NCBI GenBank assembly: GCA_024364735.1
Contig: JAGFNQ010000853.1
Coordinates: 1-64,000, forward strand
DNA: 64,000 nt
Direction: 5' to 3'
Origin: Boesenbergia rotunda
Lineage: Eukaryota; Streptophyta; Magnoliopsida; Zingiberales; Zingiberaceae
The position numbers were made by a program, and so were the translations under genes. Below are positions 21,014-32,264 of the stretch, piece after piece (the stretch's first letter is position 1; each line of letters opens with the position of its first letter). The notes under the pieces are model-generated. The model had not been told where the DNA came from and did not search any database. It was given only the letters and a program-made list of their open reading frames with translations.

Positions 21014-22039
21014 TGTTGGAACTTGGATGGCTAGAGAGGGGGGGTGAATATAGCCAAACACTTACAGTTTTAGCGCTTTTGAAATTTCTGCAACTCAAAG
21101 GTTTAGTAGCACAGCGGAAGCAGTAAAACAAAGTATACAGTAAACTAGACCCTAAGTTAGTCACAAGAACAAGAACGCTAACAAGAGGATTTACAAGGTT
21201 CGGGGATAACTTGCCCCTACTCCTTGGCGTGCCTGTAAGGTGGGCGATCCCTTGATCGTCGGCAGATCAAACCTCGGAAAATCCGGATAGTAAGCAACCT
21301 CCTTCTCTGTGGAGTAACCTCTCCACAACGTTTCAACAAAGATAGAGTTTTAAGCACAATGAAACACAAGAAAGATCTTACATAGCACTTATAACAGACA
21401 AGAACACAGCAAGCATCTCCCGAGCTCCACCCAGCGCGGATCTCACGCAAGAACACCCTACTTCGTGTCTTCTCGCTGATGGACTCAAGCTCCTTGTTCC
21501 TTCTTTCAAGTGCTCAAGTAAGGGATGGTTGCTTCAATGATTGCAGCTGCTTGCTCAAGAACGATGGAACAGCAGAGAACACAAGCACGCAGCGTTACTG
21601 ATCAGAGTTGTGGAGACTTGTTCGCCACCAAGCGCTTAAGTCCTTCCACTATTGCCAGGTCACCACCTCACTGCAGCCTCCAGCTGCTCTCCTGCAACCA
21701 CTAGCCACTACTGAGCTCTTCTGGACTCCCTGAGCCTCCCTCAGACCAGCCCCAGTCAGCAGCTCCAGCCAGCGCCAACGTCCGTTGCAACCTGAGATGG
21801 AAAACGGACAAACCTGCTCCAAGGAAAGGCCTCCATTGTCTCTCCTTGAGTGTTTGAATCCTTCCCTGTTACCTGCAGCTTAATCAGAGCATTAGCACAG
21901 CATATCACACAGAAAATTGAGTATCAGAGGTTAAGCGCAGAGAATCAGATACGTTCAGACTCGATCAGAGCGTCTGACAGTGCATTTTGAATTAAAGTGA
22001 TCGGTCACCAGACCGATCCAGGGCTCGTGGGTCGGTCAC
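21014..22039 (-). repeat. E1 5' LTR, proximal part
   Basis: Begins TGTTGGAACTTGG and parallels the 3' LTR from 3316 to about 4320. E3 interrupts it after GTCAC (22035-22039). It differs from the 3' LTR by scattered substitutions and an additional GATCGGTC palindrome next to the E3 insertion. Confidence 0.92.
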
Positions 22040-24610
22040 TGATAAGTACCATTTTTGTTGATTATTTTAATTGTTAAAATCCATGTTTGACCCATGTTTT
22101 ACTTGCTTAATTATGATTTTACCCTAGGTTTTAGAACTTACTCTTATTTTGGACTTAATTGTAAATTTGCATTAAATTGGATTATTTGGCCACTAATTTT
22201 CTGATATATTTTTGTAGGCACCAAAGGTTCAAGGACTTAGGGTATATTGGGTCAAACTTGAGTCGGAAGTGAACCGGATCAAATTATCAAGCTTACGATT
22301 AATCCGGGCCGTCCGATTCAAGAGCAGCTAGATCTGAGCCATCCGGGACCATCTGAAGCAATCCAAGCTAGGGTTAGGGTTGATCAAGCACTATGATCAA
22401 GATCTGAAGGTTTCATCCAAATCAGAGCTCAATCAACCGTTGGATCAAGCTCGGAGGGCTCTAGATCGTCCATTCAAAGACTAAGTTGATCTGGACCATC
22501 CATTACAAATCTGGAAGATCCGAGCTACCACAAGGCAGATCCTGACCCCAGATCATCATCATCAAAGTTTGGCTCCAATCAGAGCAAGATCAGCCGTTGG
22601 ATTTCCTCAAATCAATCACAGCCGTCCATTGCTAATGTATTTAATCAAAAATTCCCAGCCTTCCTTCCTCGTCGCGTCTCCGCCGTTCTTCGGTTTCTTC
22701 TTCAGTTCTTCTTCATTTCTTGAGCTATTTTCTTCAATCCAAAGGGGCGCGACCCCTCGATTTCTCCTTTAGATCATGTGCTAGGTCAGTGGGAAAGCTT
22801 CTCGGTGAAATTCCAGCCTCAATTTGCCCAAGAAACAGGGATGTTGAGAGGTTTCCGCAACTCTGCCATTTGATGCCTTTGGATCGGTTGTGCTCCATTT
22901 CCATCCACCCGAGCTTCTGGAGGGGTTCCCTAGATTGCTTGGATCATCCCCAACTCATCATCAATCGCGGACACAGCTGAATTGAAGGATACCGAATGGG
23001 AATTTCAGATTTGAGCAATCTGAGCTGGTTTTGAATCGCAGGGGCTGTTACCATCGATTTGATGAGCTTGCGGGTCCGAGGCTCTCCCTTGCTTGACGAC
23101 CAAGGAGTACCTGAGCTGAAGAAGGAATTGAGGAGTAGTTTCATTGGTTAATTTTAGTTAATTAGCTGTAATTTCGTTTCTGATTGTTAAAATTCATTTC
23201 TGCAGTTTCTGATTCTGTTTCATTAGCTGTAATTTCATTTTCTGATTGTTTCTGCCATAATTAAGTTTTGAATCTTCAAGTTAGTTAGCTAATGAGTGTG
23301 TTTAGTGAACAAACAATTTAGTTTCACTTAGTTTTACAGTTTCGGCATTTGCGTATCAGATTATTAGCTGCGTATCAGAATTCGATTTCTGCACTTTCAC
23401 TTTGCGCATCAGTTTTTAGTTCTTGCAGTTCATATCAGTTAGTTTAGTTCAATTCCGAATTGCTTCATACATTAGTTTGGTAAATTCGATCTCAGTTTGC
23501 TTGTGAGTTCTGGAGCTTAGTGTTTCCTAAATTAGTTTGCAGTTTCTGCACATACACACCCTTATTTCTGAACTAGAGTTTTCTGCAGCAGTTTTATTCT
23601 TCTCCAAGGCTAAATTGCGTATCAAGCTAGCTTCAGCTTTCTTGTTTGCTTCTACTTTGTAGCTTGTTGCATCTCCAAAGCCTTAGCATCAAAATTTAGC
23701 ATTCGGTTTCACCCTCATTGCTGCACATAAGTGACCATTACAGCAGGTCCAGAATTAAGTTTGTTAGTTCACTTTCAGTTGTAGCTTCTGAATTTCGTGC
23801 CAAGTACTGTCAGCTTGCATCTGTTAGTTCCTTGTTTAATTAATTACTGCATTGGTTTATGAAGCAAGTTTATTTCAATTCTGCATTGGATCAAATTCTG
23901 CACAACAATTGGGTTAATTCCTGCAATCCATATTTCTGCTTCTCATTGATTCTGAATTTCAGCATTTTCTACAGCTTGTTTGCATACCAAGTTGCTGAAT
24001 TTCTGCACATTCTATAAAGATTGAATTCCTGCATTGATTTGTATCGGAAGTAAACAGATCTTTTGGAGTTTGGGTTATGCTGGAAATCAGTTTCAATTGC
24101 CTTTGACTTGTTTCTGAATTGGAATTGTATCTTGGCACATAAGTTCTCTTTTTGCGTACCAAGTGTTGGTTGCATGCATTTTGTATCAAGTGGATGTTTC
24201 GGTTTGAATGTTGTAGATCCTGAAGCTCCATCTAAATTGCAGTGGCATTTTGCAATGGAAATTAGATTTGTTTGTTTTCAAAATTGCTTTAGTGCCTTGA
24301 TTGAGTTTTCCATTGATTGAGTTAACCATTGTAACTTCTTGCTTAGTTCATTAGCTTAAGATTCTTACTTCTCCATTGCAATTTCATTTTCGATTATAAC
24401 CCAAAACCCAATTACTTATTTGAAACCCCAAAAACACAAACGACACATAAACCAAGCACGAATCAAACACTACAACTAGCCTCGAGAAAAAAATACAACC
24501 TGTGGCCCCTATATTACATTTTCAGATTTTGATTGTAAAAAGGGTTTCCAGTTATTCATTCACATCTAAATTTGAGGCCCACATTCGTGACACATAGTTT
24601 GGGTCCGTCA
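22040..24610 (+). repeat. E3 5' LTR (2,571 bp)
   Basis: TGATAAGTACC to GGGTCCGTCA. The short ORFs in it (22569-22772, 22720-22980, 24063-24320) recur at identical places in the 3' LTR and have no domain. The second half is rich in CTGCA/TTTCTG words. Confidence 0.95.
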
Positions 24611-24616
24611 AATTTT

Positions 24617-24633
24617 TGACGCCGTTGCCGGGG
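24617..24633 (+). promoter_or_regulatory. E3 primer-binding site (tRNA-Asp type)
   Basis: TGACGCCGTTGCCGGGG, six bases after the LTR end. The E4 site reads TGGCGCC at the same place, so E3 has one substitution at position 3. Confidence 0.85.
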
Positions 24634-24770
24634 AAGCAACTAGTTGATTTGTTTAATTTTTGCTTGTATGCTTTTGGACATATCATTGGGTTCTATTTTA
24701 TTGTGCTTTATTTTGTATACGGGTGCTGCCATTTTTCTTGTTTATTTTGTGACAGGGTTGCAATATCAAA

Positions 24771-25967
24771 ATGTGGTCACCAGAGTTCTGTAAAGAAATA
24801 GAAGAGGCATTGGTGGAGTTGAAATATCAGTGTAAGGTGTTGGAATTCCAACAAAAACATAAAGCTCAGTCATCTACTTACCAGAGGCCGGTTCAGCCAA
24901 AATTTCAGCAACCTCAACACCAATTTCAGCCACCTCAGCTCTGTTCAGAGTTTCAGCCTTTCCAGCAATTTCAGCAGCCACCACAGCAAGATTTCCAACA
25001 GCCCTACTCAAATTTCCAACAAATTCAGAATGGGCAGCCCCAATTTTCAATTTTTGAGCAACCAAATCAGATTTGTCAGCCTCAATTCCAGCAACTAGAG
25101 CAATTCCAGCAGCCTTTTGCAAGTTTTCAGCAGGGAAATAACCAATTTCAGCCTCAACCTCAGCCATGGCAGCAAGAATTTCAACCTATACAGAATTTTC
25201 AACAACCTCTTCAATATTCACAACCATACGAGCCAAATTTTCAGTTTCAAAACCAGAATTTCCAGCCCACTCAACTTCAGTGTTCACCACCACAATATCA
25301 ACATCAGATCCAAGAATTCCAGGGCTACAATTTTCAGCAATTTCCACCAAGTGGTGAACCAACTTTTCAGCAGTTTAATCAGCCTGTTCAACCATTTGAT
25401 CAACCCCCACAATCTCAATTTCAACAAATGTTTCAACAAGAGCTTCAAAACCTCGAAAGGCAAATGGAACAAGTGGCTAGTGATTTGAATCAGATAAAAG
25501 CCCAAAGATCAGGACAATTAGCTTCTCAAGCTGCTTTTAATTCTGAGAGCCCCGGAGTTGGTTTTATATCAGTTCAAGGTGACCCTAGTGCAGGGCCAAA
25601 TCTATCTTTAATGGATCTTGCAATTTTGGAAGAAGAAGAAGAAGTCATCAAATATAGGGCACCTACAGCATGCATCCCTCCGGAGATTCCTATTCAAAAT
25701 CCATTGCCAAATTTCTCAGCTCCACAGGACCATTCTCATCTTTTATTTTGTGATGATAGTGTTATTGATGGTCCTAATTTTTCTAATATTGTTGTTGTAG
25801 ATATTGCAGAAGAAACATGCATAGGAGATGATTCCACAGGTGTAGGGGATTGCACTAAGCCCCAGGGACCACCACAGTTTACTGGTACATTAGAAGATTC
25901 AGAAGATGAACCACAAAGTGTAGGACTTGCATGGTGGAAGCAAGCACCCAAGGATCACCAGTTTTAG
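24771..25967 (+). CDS. E3 ORF1: Gln/Phe-rich Gag-linker-like protein
   Basis: 398 codons from ATG 24771. Residues about 25-220 are strings of FQQP/QPQFQQ, like the Gln-rich gag segment of E4 (42780-43300). Residues about 220-245 (FQQMFQQELQNLERQMEQV) match the E4 segment MFQQLLQQQRNDPAIQNIER. The C-terminal part is acidic and contains GVGDCTKPQGPP, related to the GVRDCTEPQGSP linker between protease and RT of E4/E5. The Gag matrix-like start, zinc knuckle, protease and pol are absent. Open and long, so possibly translated; its role is unknown. It ends in a different frame just where ORF2 starts. Confidence 0.6.
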   Translation: MWSPEFCKEIEEALVELKYQCKVLEFQQKHKAQSSTYQRPVQPKFQQPQHQFQPPQLCSEFQPFQQFQQPPQQDFQQPYSNFQQIQNGQPQFSIFEQPNQICQPQFQQLEQFQQPFASFQQGNNQFQPQPQPWQQEFQPIQNFQQPLQYSQPYEPNFQFQNQNFQPTQLQCSPPQYQHQIQEFQGYNFQQFPPSGEPTFQQFNQPVQPFDQPPQSQFQQMFQQELQNLERQMEQVASDLNQIKAQRSGQLASQAAFNSESPGVGFISVQGDPSAGPNLSLMDLAILEEEEEVIKYRAPTACIPPEIPIQNPLPNFSAPQDHSHLLFCDDSVIDGPNFSNIVVVDIAEETCIGDDSTGVGDCTKPQGPPQFTGTLEDSEDEPQSVGLAWWKQAPKDHQF

Positions 25968-26995
25968 TTGATTGTCCACCAGAGCCTGAGGCTGAAGAGG
26001 AGCATGTACTTGATCAGGAGGAGGCCACAGATACATCTACTATTATAGAACCTTCAGGTATTCTCCAGCACGCTCAGGTAAGTATTTCTCCTCTTTGTTC
26101 AGAAAAATGCAGCGAGGTACCTAGTGCTGACTTTATTGATTCTGATGAATTTATTGATATACCTTGTGTAGAAAGTGTTTGTGAAAATCCAATAGAGGTA
26201 CCAAACATTGATTTCATTCATCGTATTGCATTACTTGATACATCTCTTGTAAATATGGATTGTGAAATAATTTTAGAGGCACCTATAATTGATGTTGTTT
26301 GTTATGATGAGTATCTTGATACATCTTTTGTGGATATGGATAGTGAAAATTTTTTAGAAGTGCCTGAAATTGATGTTTTTTATTTTGATGAATCTCTTGC
26401 TATATCTTATACTGAGGTTGAATGTGAAAAACTTATGGAGATATCTGATATTGATTTGATTGGCTGTGACACATTGCTTGATACACCCTGGATGGAAAAT
26501 AATTGTGAAATTTCTATTGATGTGCCAGAAATTGATTTCTTTATTTGTGATGAGTATTTGGATGCAAATTTTGTAGGAAATGATTTTGATAATTTCATTG
26601 AGGCACCAAGAATTGATTTAATTGGACATGATGCAGTTTTGGATACATTTCATGCAGAGACTGATATAATTTTATTTCTTTCTGACCCTGCACGCTTGAG
26701 AGAGGTATTACATTGTTTTGCAGGGTCCAGAAGACTTCAGGAGTGGGTGCTGCAACTGAACAGACTCCAGCCTCCTGGAAGGACTTCTGAAAGGCATCAA
26801 GAAGGAGGAGAAGATCTTACTTTAATCCATAGCCCTCCATTCCTTCAATGGCTATTGAACCTGAATCGCCTTAGGCCACCAGAGCAATTTTTTGTGAAGT
26901 TCAAGTGTGGGGGAGTCTTAATTCTCTCAGCCACCCATGTTCCTCCACTACCACGATGGAGGCTACTTCTGGATAGACTCCGTCCACCAGAATAA
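25931..26995 (+). CDS. E3 ORF2: seven 27-residue acidic repeats plus three W/RPPE repeats
   Basis: 354 codons, overlapping ORF1 by 37 bases in the -1 frame. Residues 64-252 (26120-26686) are seven units of exactly 27 residues with the pattern P-x-I-D, D/E near position 9-10, L-D-T at 12-14, C/D-E at 21-22 and I/L-E-V/A at the end. Then come three shorter repeats: LQEWVLQLNRLQPPG, FLQWLLNLNRLRPPE and LPRWRLLLDRLRPPE. I recognise no family. The start shows QGSPVLVD, like the second copy of the DCTEPQGS linker in E4/E5, so ORF1 and ORF2 were probably one frame that shifted by an indel near 25930, or are joined by frameshifting. Confidence 0.6.
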   Translation: MVEASTQGSPVLVDCPPEPEAEEEHVLDQEEATDTSTIIEPSGILQHAQVSISPLCSEKCSEVPSADFIDSDEFIDIPCVESVCENPIEVPNIDFIHRIALLDTSLVNMDCEIILEAPIIDVVCYDEYLDTSFVDMDSENFLEVPEIDVFYFDESLAISYTEVECEKLMEISDIDLIGCDTLLDTPWMENNCEISIDVPEIDFFICDEYLDANFVGNDFDNFIEAPRIDLIGHDAVLDTFHAETDIILFLSDPARLREVLHCFAGSRRLQEWVLQLNRLQPPGRTSERHQEGGEDLTLIHSPPFLQWLLNLNRLRPPEQFFVKFKCGGVLILSATHVPPLPRWRLLLDRLRPPE

Positions 26996-29604
26996 AGGGG
27001 AGTTTGTTTCTTCTTGTATTTTCTTTTATCGCATTTTTCACTTTTATGTTTTCTAGAGTAAATTGAATAAATAGACATTGTAAATACCATGTCTTTTCTT
27101 TTAGCACTTTTTCTTGCATGATTGGAAATAAATGTATCCCTCTAGGTTATCTCCATAGCATTGTAGAATCTCTTGGAAAATAAATTAAATTTGGTTGTCG
27201 AAACTTAAGGTTTGAGATCATGGATGAAATCTTGGATGCTTGAGTACTATTTTGTTTTAGATTCTTAATTGAGGACTTGAGATGAATTATTTCTACCTAG
27301 TGAGAATTAGCCTTACTTTTGTGATACACATATGTTATTGTACTCTAGAACTTGCTTAGGTTCTTTCAAAATCATCTTTCAATGATTGGATCATATCTAT
27401 AGAGGCTAATCACTTTGTTTACCTTTCCATATCAATTTTAACAAAAATCATGTTAATTCCATTTTTCTTTACTTATTTCTTACTCTTACCCTCACTTTTC
27501 TTTGGACTTGTTGTTTGAATTGTTTCTAATGCTACTTTGCCCGAGACAGACAAAGATTTAAGTGTGGGGGAGTGATCGGTGATTTGGAATGAATTTTCAT
27601 CAAGGATGCACTTCATTTCGGAAAAAAAAATCAGTTATAAACAAAAGGAGATGGAAAGAGATACATTTGACAAGTTGAATTTAGTTTGTGTCAAAAATGA
27701 GCAAGAAGATGTGGTTAAGGATGGAAATCAATTGAAGCATCTAGAGTTATTATCATCAAGTGAAGATCAAGAAGAAAACAGAAAAAAAATTTGTTTGTGC
27801 CAAAGTGAAGTAAAATTTTTGCAATGAAACTATTTAAGGGCAGAAATATTTTGGATTTGCAGTTTTTTCTTGGCTTGCAATTTGTCTTTGCTTAAGAAAT
27901 CCGAAACATCTTGATAAGTGCTAAATTGAAGCTGGACAGATATAAAACAATTGCACAAAGCTGTGCCAAGTAAATCTGTGCAGAAATTCAAGTGCAGGAA
28001 TTTGTTTACCATATCAAAGTGTTTCCATACAAGCTGTAAAGCAGATCCTCTAGAAGTCCTTTGCTGTAGAAATCAGAACACTTTGTTATAGACTGAGTTG
28101 AAGCTGGTGGAGAGCAGAAAAATGGAGATCGTGAGCTGGAATTGCAGCAGAAAAAAAATAGAAAATGCAGTGAAGGTTGTGGTTGAAATCAAATCTGTTG
28201 ATCAGGGATTCGAATGGAACAATTGAGATTCTCCACTGATAGTTGATGCTAACTGATAGTTATGAAGGGATTAAAGTTTTGCAAGATCTGAAAGGCTCCA
28301 TTAGAAGACTTGAAATCAGAATATTAAAAAAAAACTGCAGTGAAGTGGCTGAAATTGAATTTTGTTGAGCAGAATTTGTGATGTGGAATACTTTAAGTGC
28401 TTAATTACTCCATATGCTAACTGATGTGAAGAAATCAGAGATTTGAATTGAATCTGCCGTGAGCTGGAATTAGAAACAGAAAAAAAACAAATTGAAGATT
28501 GGTGCCAACTTGAAGTGAGTGTATCAAAAGGGAGTTGCAAGGGTTAGAGAAGGTAATATTTGGAACATCAAATTTTTGTCCCTAATTGTTATTGGATGTC
28601 TCAAGTTTTACTGATATGAACTCTGATACTAGCTGGTCCGAAATGTTCCAAATGAAGTTTGACTCCCTCAATAGGTTTGAGAGCAGAGAAAAAAAACAGT
28701 TTGGGTAAAAATCTGTGAGTTTCTCTACTTGGCTCTATTTGAGGTCTCTAGTTCATAACAGAAGTTTCAAAGCTGAATTGCAATGGAAGCCTGACCAAAA
28801 AGAAGAAGGGCTGAGGTAGAAGAAATGGTTGCAAACATAAACAGAAAATCAGAAAAAAAAAAAGAGAAACAAGAACAAGGATGACATGCAATTGAAGTTG
28901 ACACTATAAAATCATTGAATGTTTTCTCATCCGGATTTAAGCTTCATTTCATTTCATTTCTGACCTTGCTAGAAGATAAAAGAAGAAGAGAAAAATCAGA
29001 AAAGAGAAGAAAGAAACAAAGTTGGCACGCAAGGTGGAAGTTGGCACATTGAGATCAATAGGGTTTTATTCATCCAATTCAAAGTCATTGTTCAAGATTA
29101 ACTCCACCACATTTGTGATATCACTAGAGGACTGTAAAGATGGGGCAAAGCACATTGGAAACATTCTTGAGCAACCAAGTCTTCCACTCCATCAAATTTC
29201 CATTTTCTTGGCTTTTATTCCATTTCTTACCATTTTCTATGTTTTTATTTGATTTTGTAGATGTGAATCCTATTCATGATTAATGGTGGAGATTAGATAA
29301 TAAGCAAGCCTATGGTAGTGCAAGAAGCATATGTGTTTGAGTGAGCTCCACTTCCATCATCAACTTAGAATTTAAGGAGAGAGCCACCAAAATTTTCCTT
29401 GAAAGGCTAGTGAGTTAAATTCATCTCAATGACTCATGATGGATGAAAATGCTAAGTTGTTGATTTAAGGATAAGATACTAATCCATAGAGCTTAGATTT
29501 ATGAGAATTAACAACCTTAGGTAATTTCTTTTCATTTGCTTCTAATTATGCTTAAGAAAATCTAGGGGATACTTATTTAGTAGTTTCGCGAGACGCTCAA
29601 GGTT
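26996..29604 (+). other. E3 3' non-coding region
   Basis: About 2.6 kb, AT-rich, similar in layout to the E4 3' region (51821-54089): both share phrases such as AATAAATGTATCCCTCTAGGTT and ACTCTAGAACTTGCTTAGG. It carries an extra PPT-like GTGTGGGGGAGT at about 27562 (and another at 26907 inside ORF2). Small ORFs (27579-27827, 29022-29252) lack domains. Confidence 0.6.
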
Positions 29605-29618
29605 AAGTGTGGGGGAGT
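29605..29618 (+). promoter_or_regulatory. E3 polypurine tract
   Basis: AAGTGTGGGGGAGT ends exactly at the 3' LTR start. The same string precedes the E4 3' LTR. Confidence 0.85.
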
Positions 29619-32197
29619 TGATAAGTACCATTTTTGTTGATTATTTTAATTGTTAAAATCCATGTTTGACCCATGTTTTACTTGCTTAATTATGATTTTA
29701 CCCTAGGTTTTAGAACTTACTCTTATTTTGGACTTAATTGCAAATTTGCATTAAATTGGATTATTTGGCCACTAATTTTTTGATATATTTTTGTAGGCAC
29801 CAAAGGTTCAAGGACTTAGGGTATATTGGGTCAAACTTGAGTCAGAAGTGAACCGGATCAAATTATCAAGCTTACGATTAATCCGGGCCGTCCGATTTAA
29901 GAGCGGCTAGATCTGAGCCATCCGGGACCATCTGAAGCAATCCGAGCTAGGGTTAGGGTTGATCAAGCACTATGATCAAGATCTGAAGGTTTCATCCAAA
30001 TCAGAGCTCAATCAACCGTTGGATCAAGCTCGGAGGGCTCTAGATCGTCCATTCAAAGACTAAGTTGATCTGGACCATCCGTTGCAAATCTAGAGGATCC
30101 GAGCTACCACAAGGCAGATCCTGACCCCAGATCATCATCATCAATGTTTGGCACCAATCAGAGCAAGATCAGCCGTTGGATTTCCTCAAATCAATCACAG
30201 CCGTCCATTGCTAATGTATTTAATCAAAAATTCCCAGCCTTCCTTCCTCGTCGCGTCTCCGCCGTTCTTCGGTTTCTTCTTCAGTTCTTCTTCATTTCTT
30301 GAGCTATTTTCTTCAATCCAAAGGTGCGCGACCCCTCGATTTCTCCTTTAGATCATGTGCTAGGTCAGTGGGAAAGCTTCTCGGTGAAATTTCAGCCTCA
30401 ATTTGCCCAAGAAACAGGGATGTTGAGAGGTTTCCGCAACTCTGCCATTTGATGCCTTTGGATCGGTTGTGCTCCATTTCCATCCACCCGAGCATCTGGT
30501 GGGGTTCCCTAGATTGCTTGGATCATCCCCAACTCATCATCAATCGCGGACACAGTTGAATTGAAGGATACCGAATGGGAATTTCAGATTTGAGCAATCT
30601 GAGCTGGTTTTGAATCGCAGGGGCAGTTACCATCGATTTGATGAGCTTGCGGGTCCGAGGCTCTCCCTTGCTTGACGACCAAGGAGTACCTGAGCTGAAG
30701 AAGGAATTGAGGAGTAGTTTCATTGGTTAATTTTAGTTAATTAGCTGTAATTTCGTTTCTGATTGTTAAAATTCATTTCTGCAGTTTCTGATTCTGTTTC
30801 ATTAGCTGTAATTTCGTTTTCTGATTGTTTCTGCCATAATTAAGTTTTGAATCTTCAAGTTAGTTAGCTAATGAGTGTGTTTAGTCAACAAGCAATTTAG
30901 TTTCACTTAGTTTTACAGTTTCAGCATTTGCGTATCAGATTATTAGCTACGTATCAGAATTCGATTTCTGCACTTTCACTTTGCGCATCAGTTTTTAGTT
31001 CTTGCAGTTCATATCAGTTAGTTTAGTTCAATTCTGAATTGCTTCATACATTAGTTTGGTAAATTCGATCTCAGTTTGCTTGTGAGTTCTGGAGCTTAGT
31101 GTTTCCTAAATTAGTTTGCAGTTTCTGCACATACACACCCTTATTTCTGAACTAGAGTTTTCTGCAGCAGTTTTATTCTTCTCCAAGGCTAAATTGCGTA
31201 TCAAGCTAGCTTCAGCTTTCTTGTTTGCTTCTACTTTGTAGCTTGTTGCATCTCCAAAGCCTTAGCATCAAAATTTAGCATTCGGTTTCACCCTCATTGC
31301 TGCACATCAGTGACCATTACAGCAGGTCCAGAATTAAGTTTGTTAGTTCACTTTCAGTTGTAGCTTCTGAATTTCGTGCCAAGTACTGTCAGCTTGCATC
31401 TGTTAGTTCCTTGTTTAATTAATTACTGCATTTCTGCATTGGTTTATGAAGCAAGTTTATTTCAATTCTGCATTGGATCAAATTCTGCACAACAATTGGG
31501 TTAATTCCTGCAATCCATATTTCTGCTTCTCATTGATTCTGAATTTCAGCATTATCTACAGCTTGTTTGCATACCAAGTTGCTGAATTTCTGCACATTCT
31601 ATAAAGATTGAATTCCTGCATTGATTTGTATCGGAAGTAAACAGATCTTTTGGAGTTTGGGTTATGCTGGAAATCAGTTTCAATTGCCTTTGACTTGTTT
31701 CTGAATTGGAATTGTATCTTGGCACATAAGTTCTCTTTTTGCGTACCAAGTGTTGGTTGCATGCATTTTGTATCAAGTGGATGTTTCAGTTTGAATGTTG
31801 TAGATCCTGAAGCTCCATCTAAATTGCAGTGGCATTTTGCAATGGAAATCAGATTTGTTTGTTTTCAAAATTGCTTTAGTGCCTTGATTGAGTTTTCTAT
31901 TGATTGAGTTAACCATTGTAACTTCTTGCTTAGTTCATTAGCTTAAGATTCTTACTTCTCCATTGCAATTTCATTTTCGATTATAACCTAAAACCCATTT
32001 ACTTATTTGAAACCCCAAAAACACAAACGACACATAAACCAAGCTCGAATCAAACACTACAACTAGCCTCGAGAAAAAAATACGACCTGTGGCCCCTATA
32101 TTACATTTTCAGATTTTGATTGTAAAAAGGGTTTCCAGTTATTCATTCACATCTAAATTTGAGGCCCACATTCGTGACACATAGTTTGGGTCCGTCA
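29619..32197 (+). repeat. E3 3' LTR (2,579 bp)
   Basis: TGATAAGTACC to GGGTCCGTCA, followed by the target duplication GTCAC. It is nearly identical to the 5' LTR; the length difference is explained by an 8-bp extra TTCTGCAT near 31437. Confidence 0.95.
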
Positions 32198-32202
32198 GTC
32201 AC

Positions 32203-32264
32203 CAGACCGATCCACCGCTTTGCTGGGACTCCTAGCTTTCGCGGCGACACAGGCTTAATCGGTC
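32203..32264 (-). repeat. E1 5' LTR, remnant beyond E3
   Basis: CAGACCGATCCACCGCTTTGC and the following bases match E1 3' LTR positions about 4318-4375. The LTR then stops after AATCGGTC and E5 gag sequence starts. About 1 kb of this LTR is missing. Confidence 0.9.

Larger units (their letters stand above)
22040..32197 (+). mobile_element. E3: non-autonomous Athila-like Gypsy element, inserted in the E1 LTR
   Basis: Two long LTRs (22040-24610 and 29619-32197), a tRNA-Asp-type PBS, two ORFs without any pol domain, a polypurine tract and a perfect 5-bp target duplication GTCAC (22035-22039, 32198-32202). The LTR start TGATAAGTA and the Gln-rich and DCT(K/E)PQG linker segments are shared with E4/E5, so E3 is likely mobilised in trans by that family. 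The near-identical LTRs indicate a recent insertion. Confidence 0.93.
3316..32264 (-). mobile_element. E1: Sirevirus-like Ty1/Copia element, minus strand, split by E2 and E3
   Basis: On the minus strand the order is 5' LTR (32264 to 21014, split by E3), PBS, gag (split by E2), protease, integrase, RT, RNase H, envelope-like ORF, multiple polypurine tracts, 3' LTR (5410 to 3316). This order (PR-IN-RT-RH) defines Ty1/Copia; the long gag with coiled coil, the extra 3' ORF and repeated polypurine tracts are Sirevirus traits. The distal half of the 5' LTR is missing at the junction with E5 (32264/32265), so no target duplication can be checked. All ORFs are broken. Confidence 0.88.

Noticed and set aside
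22569..22980. Two ORFs in the E3 LTR that recur at 30148-30559
   Set aside because: Recurrence reflects LTR identity. The proteins show no domain and no initiation context worth noting.
24874..25167. Minus-strand 97-codon Ala/Glu-rich ORF
   Set aside because: It is the antisense of the CAG/TTC-rich ORF1 of E3; such repeats leave the other strand open.
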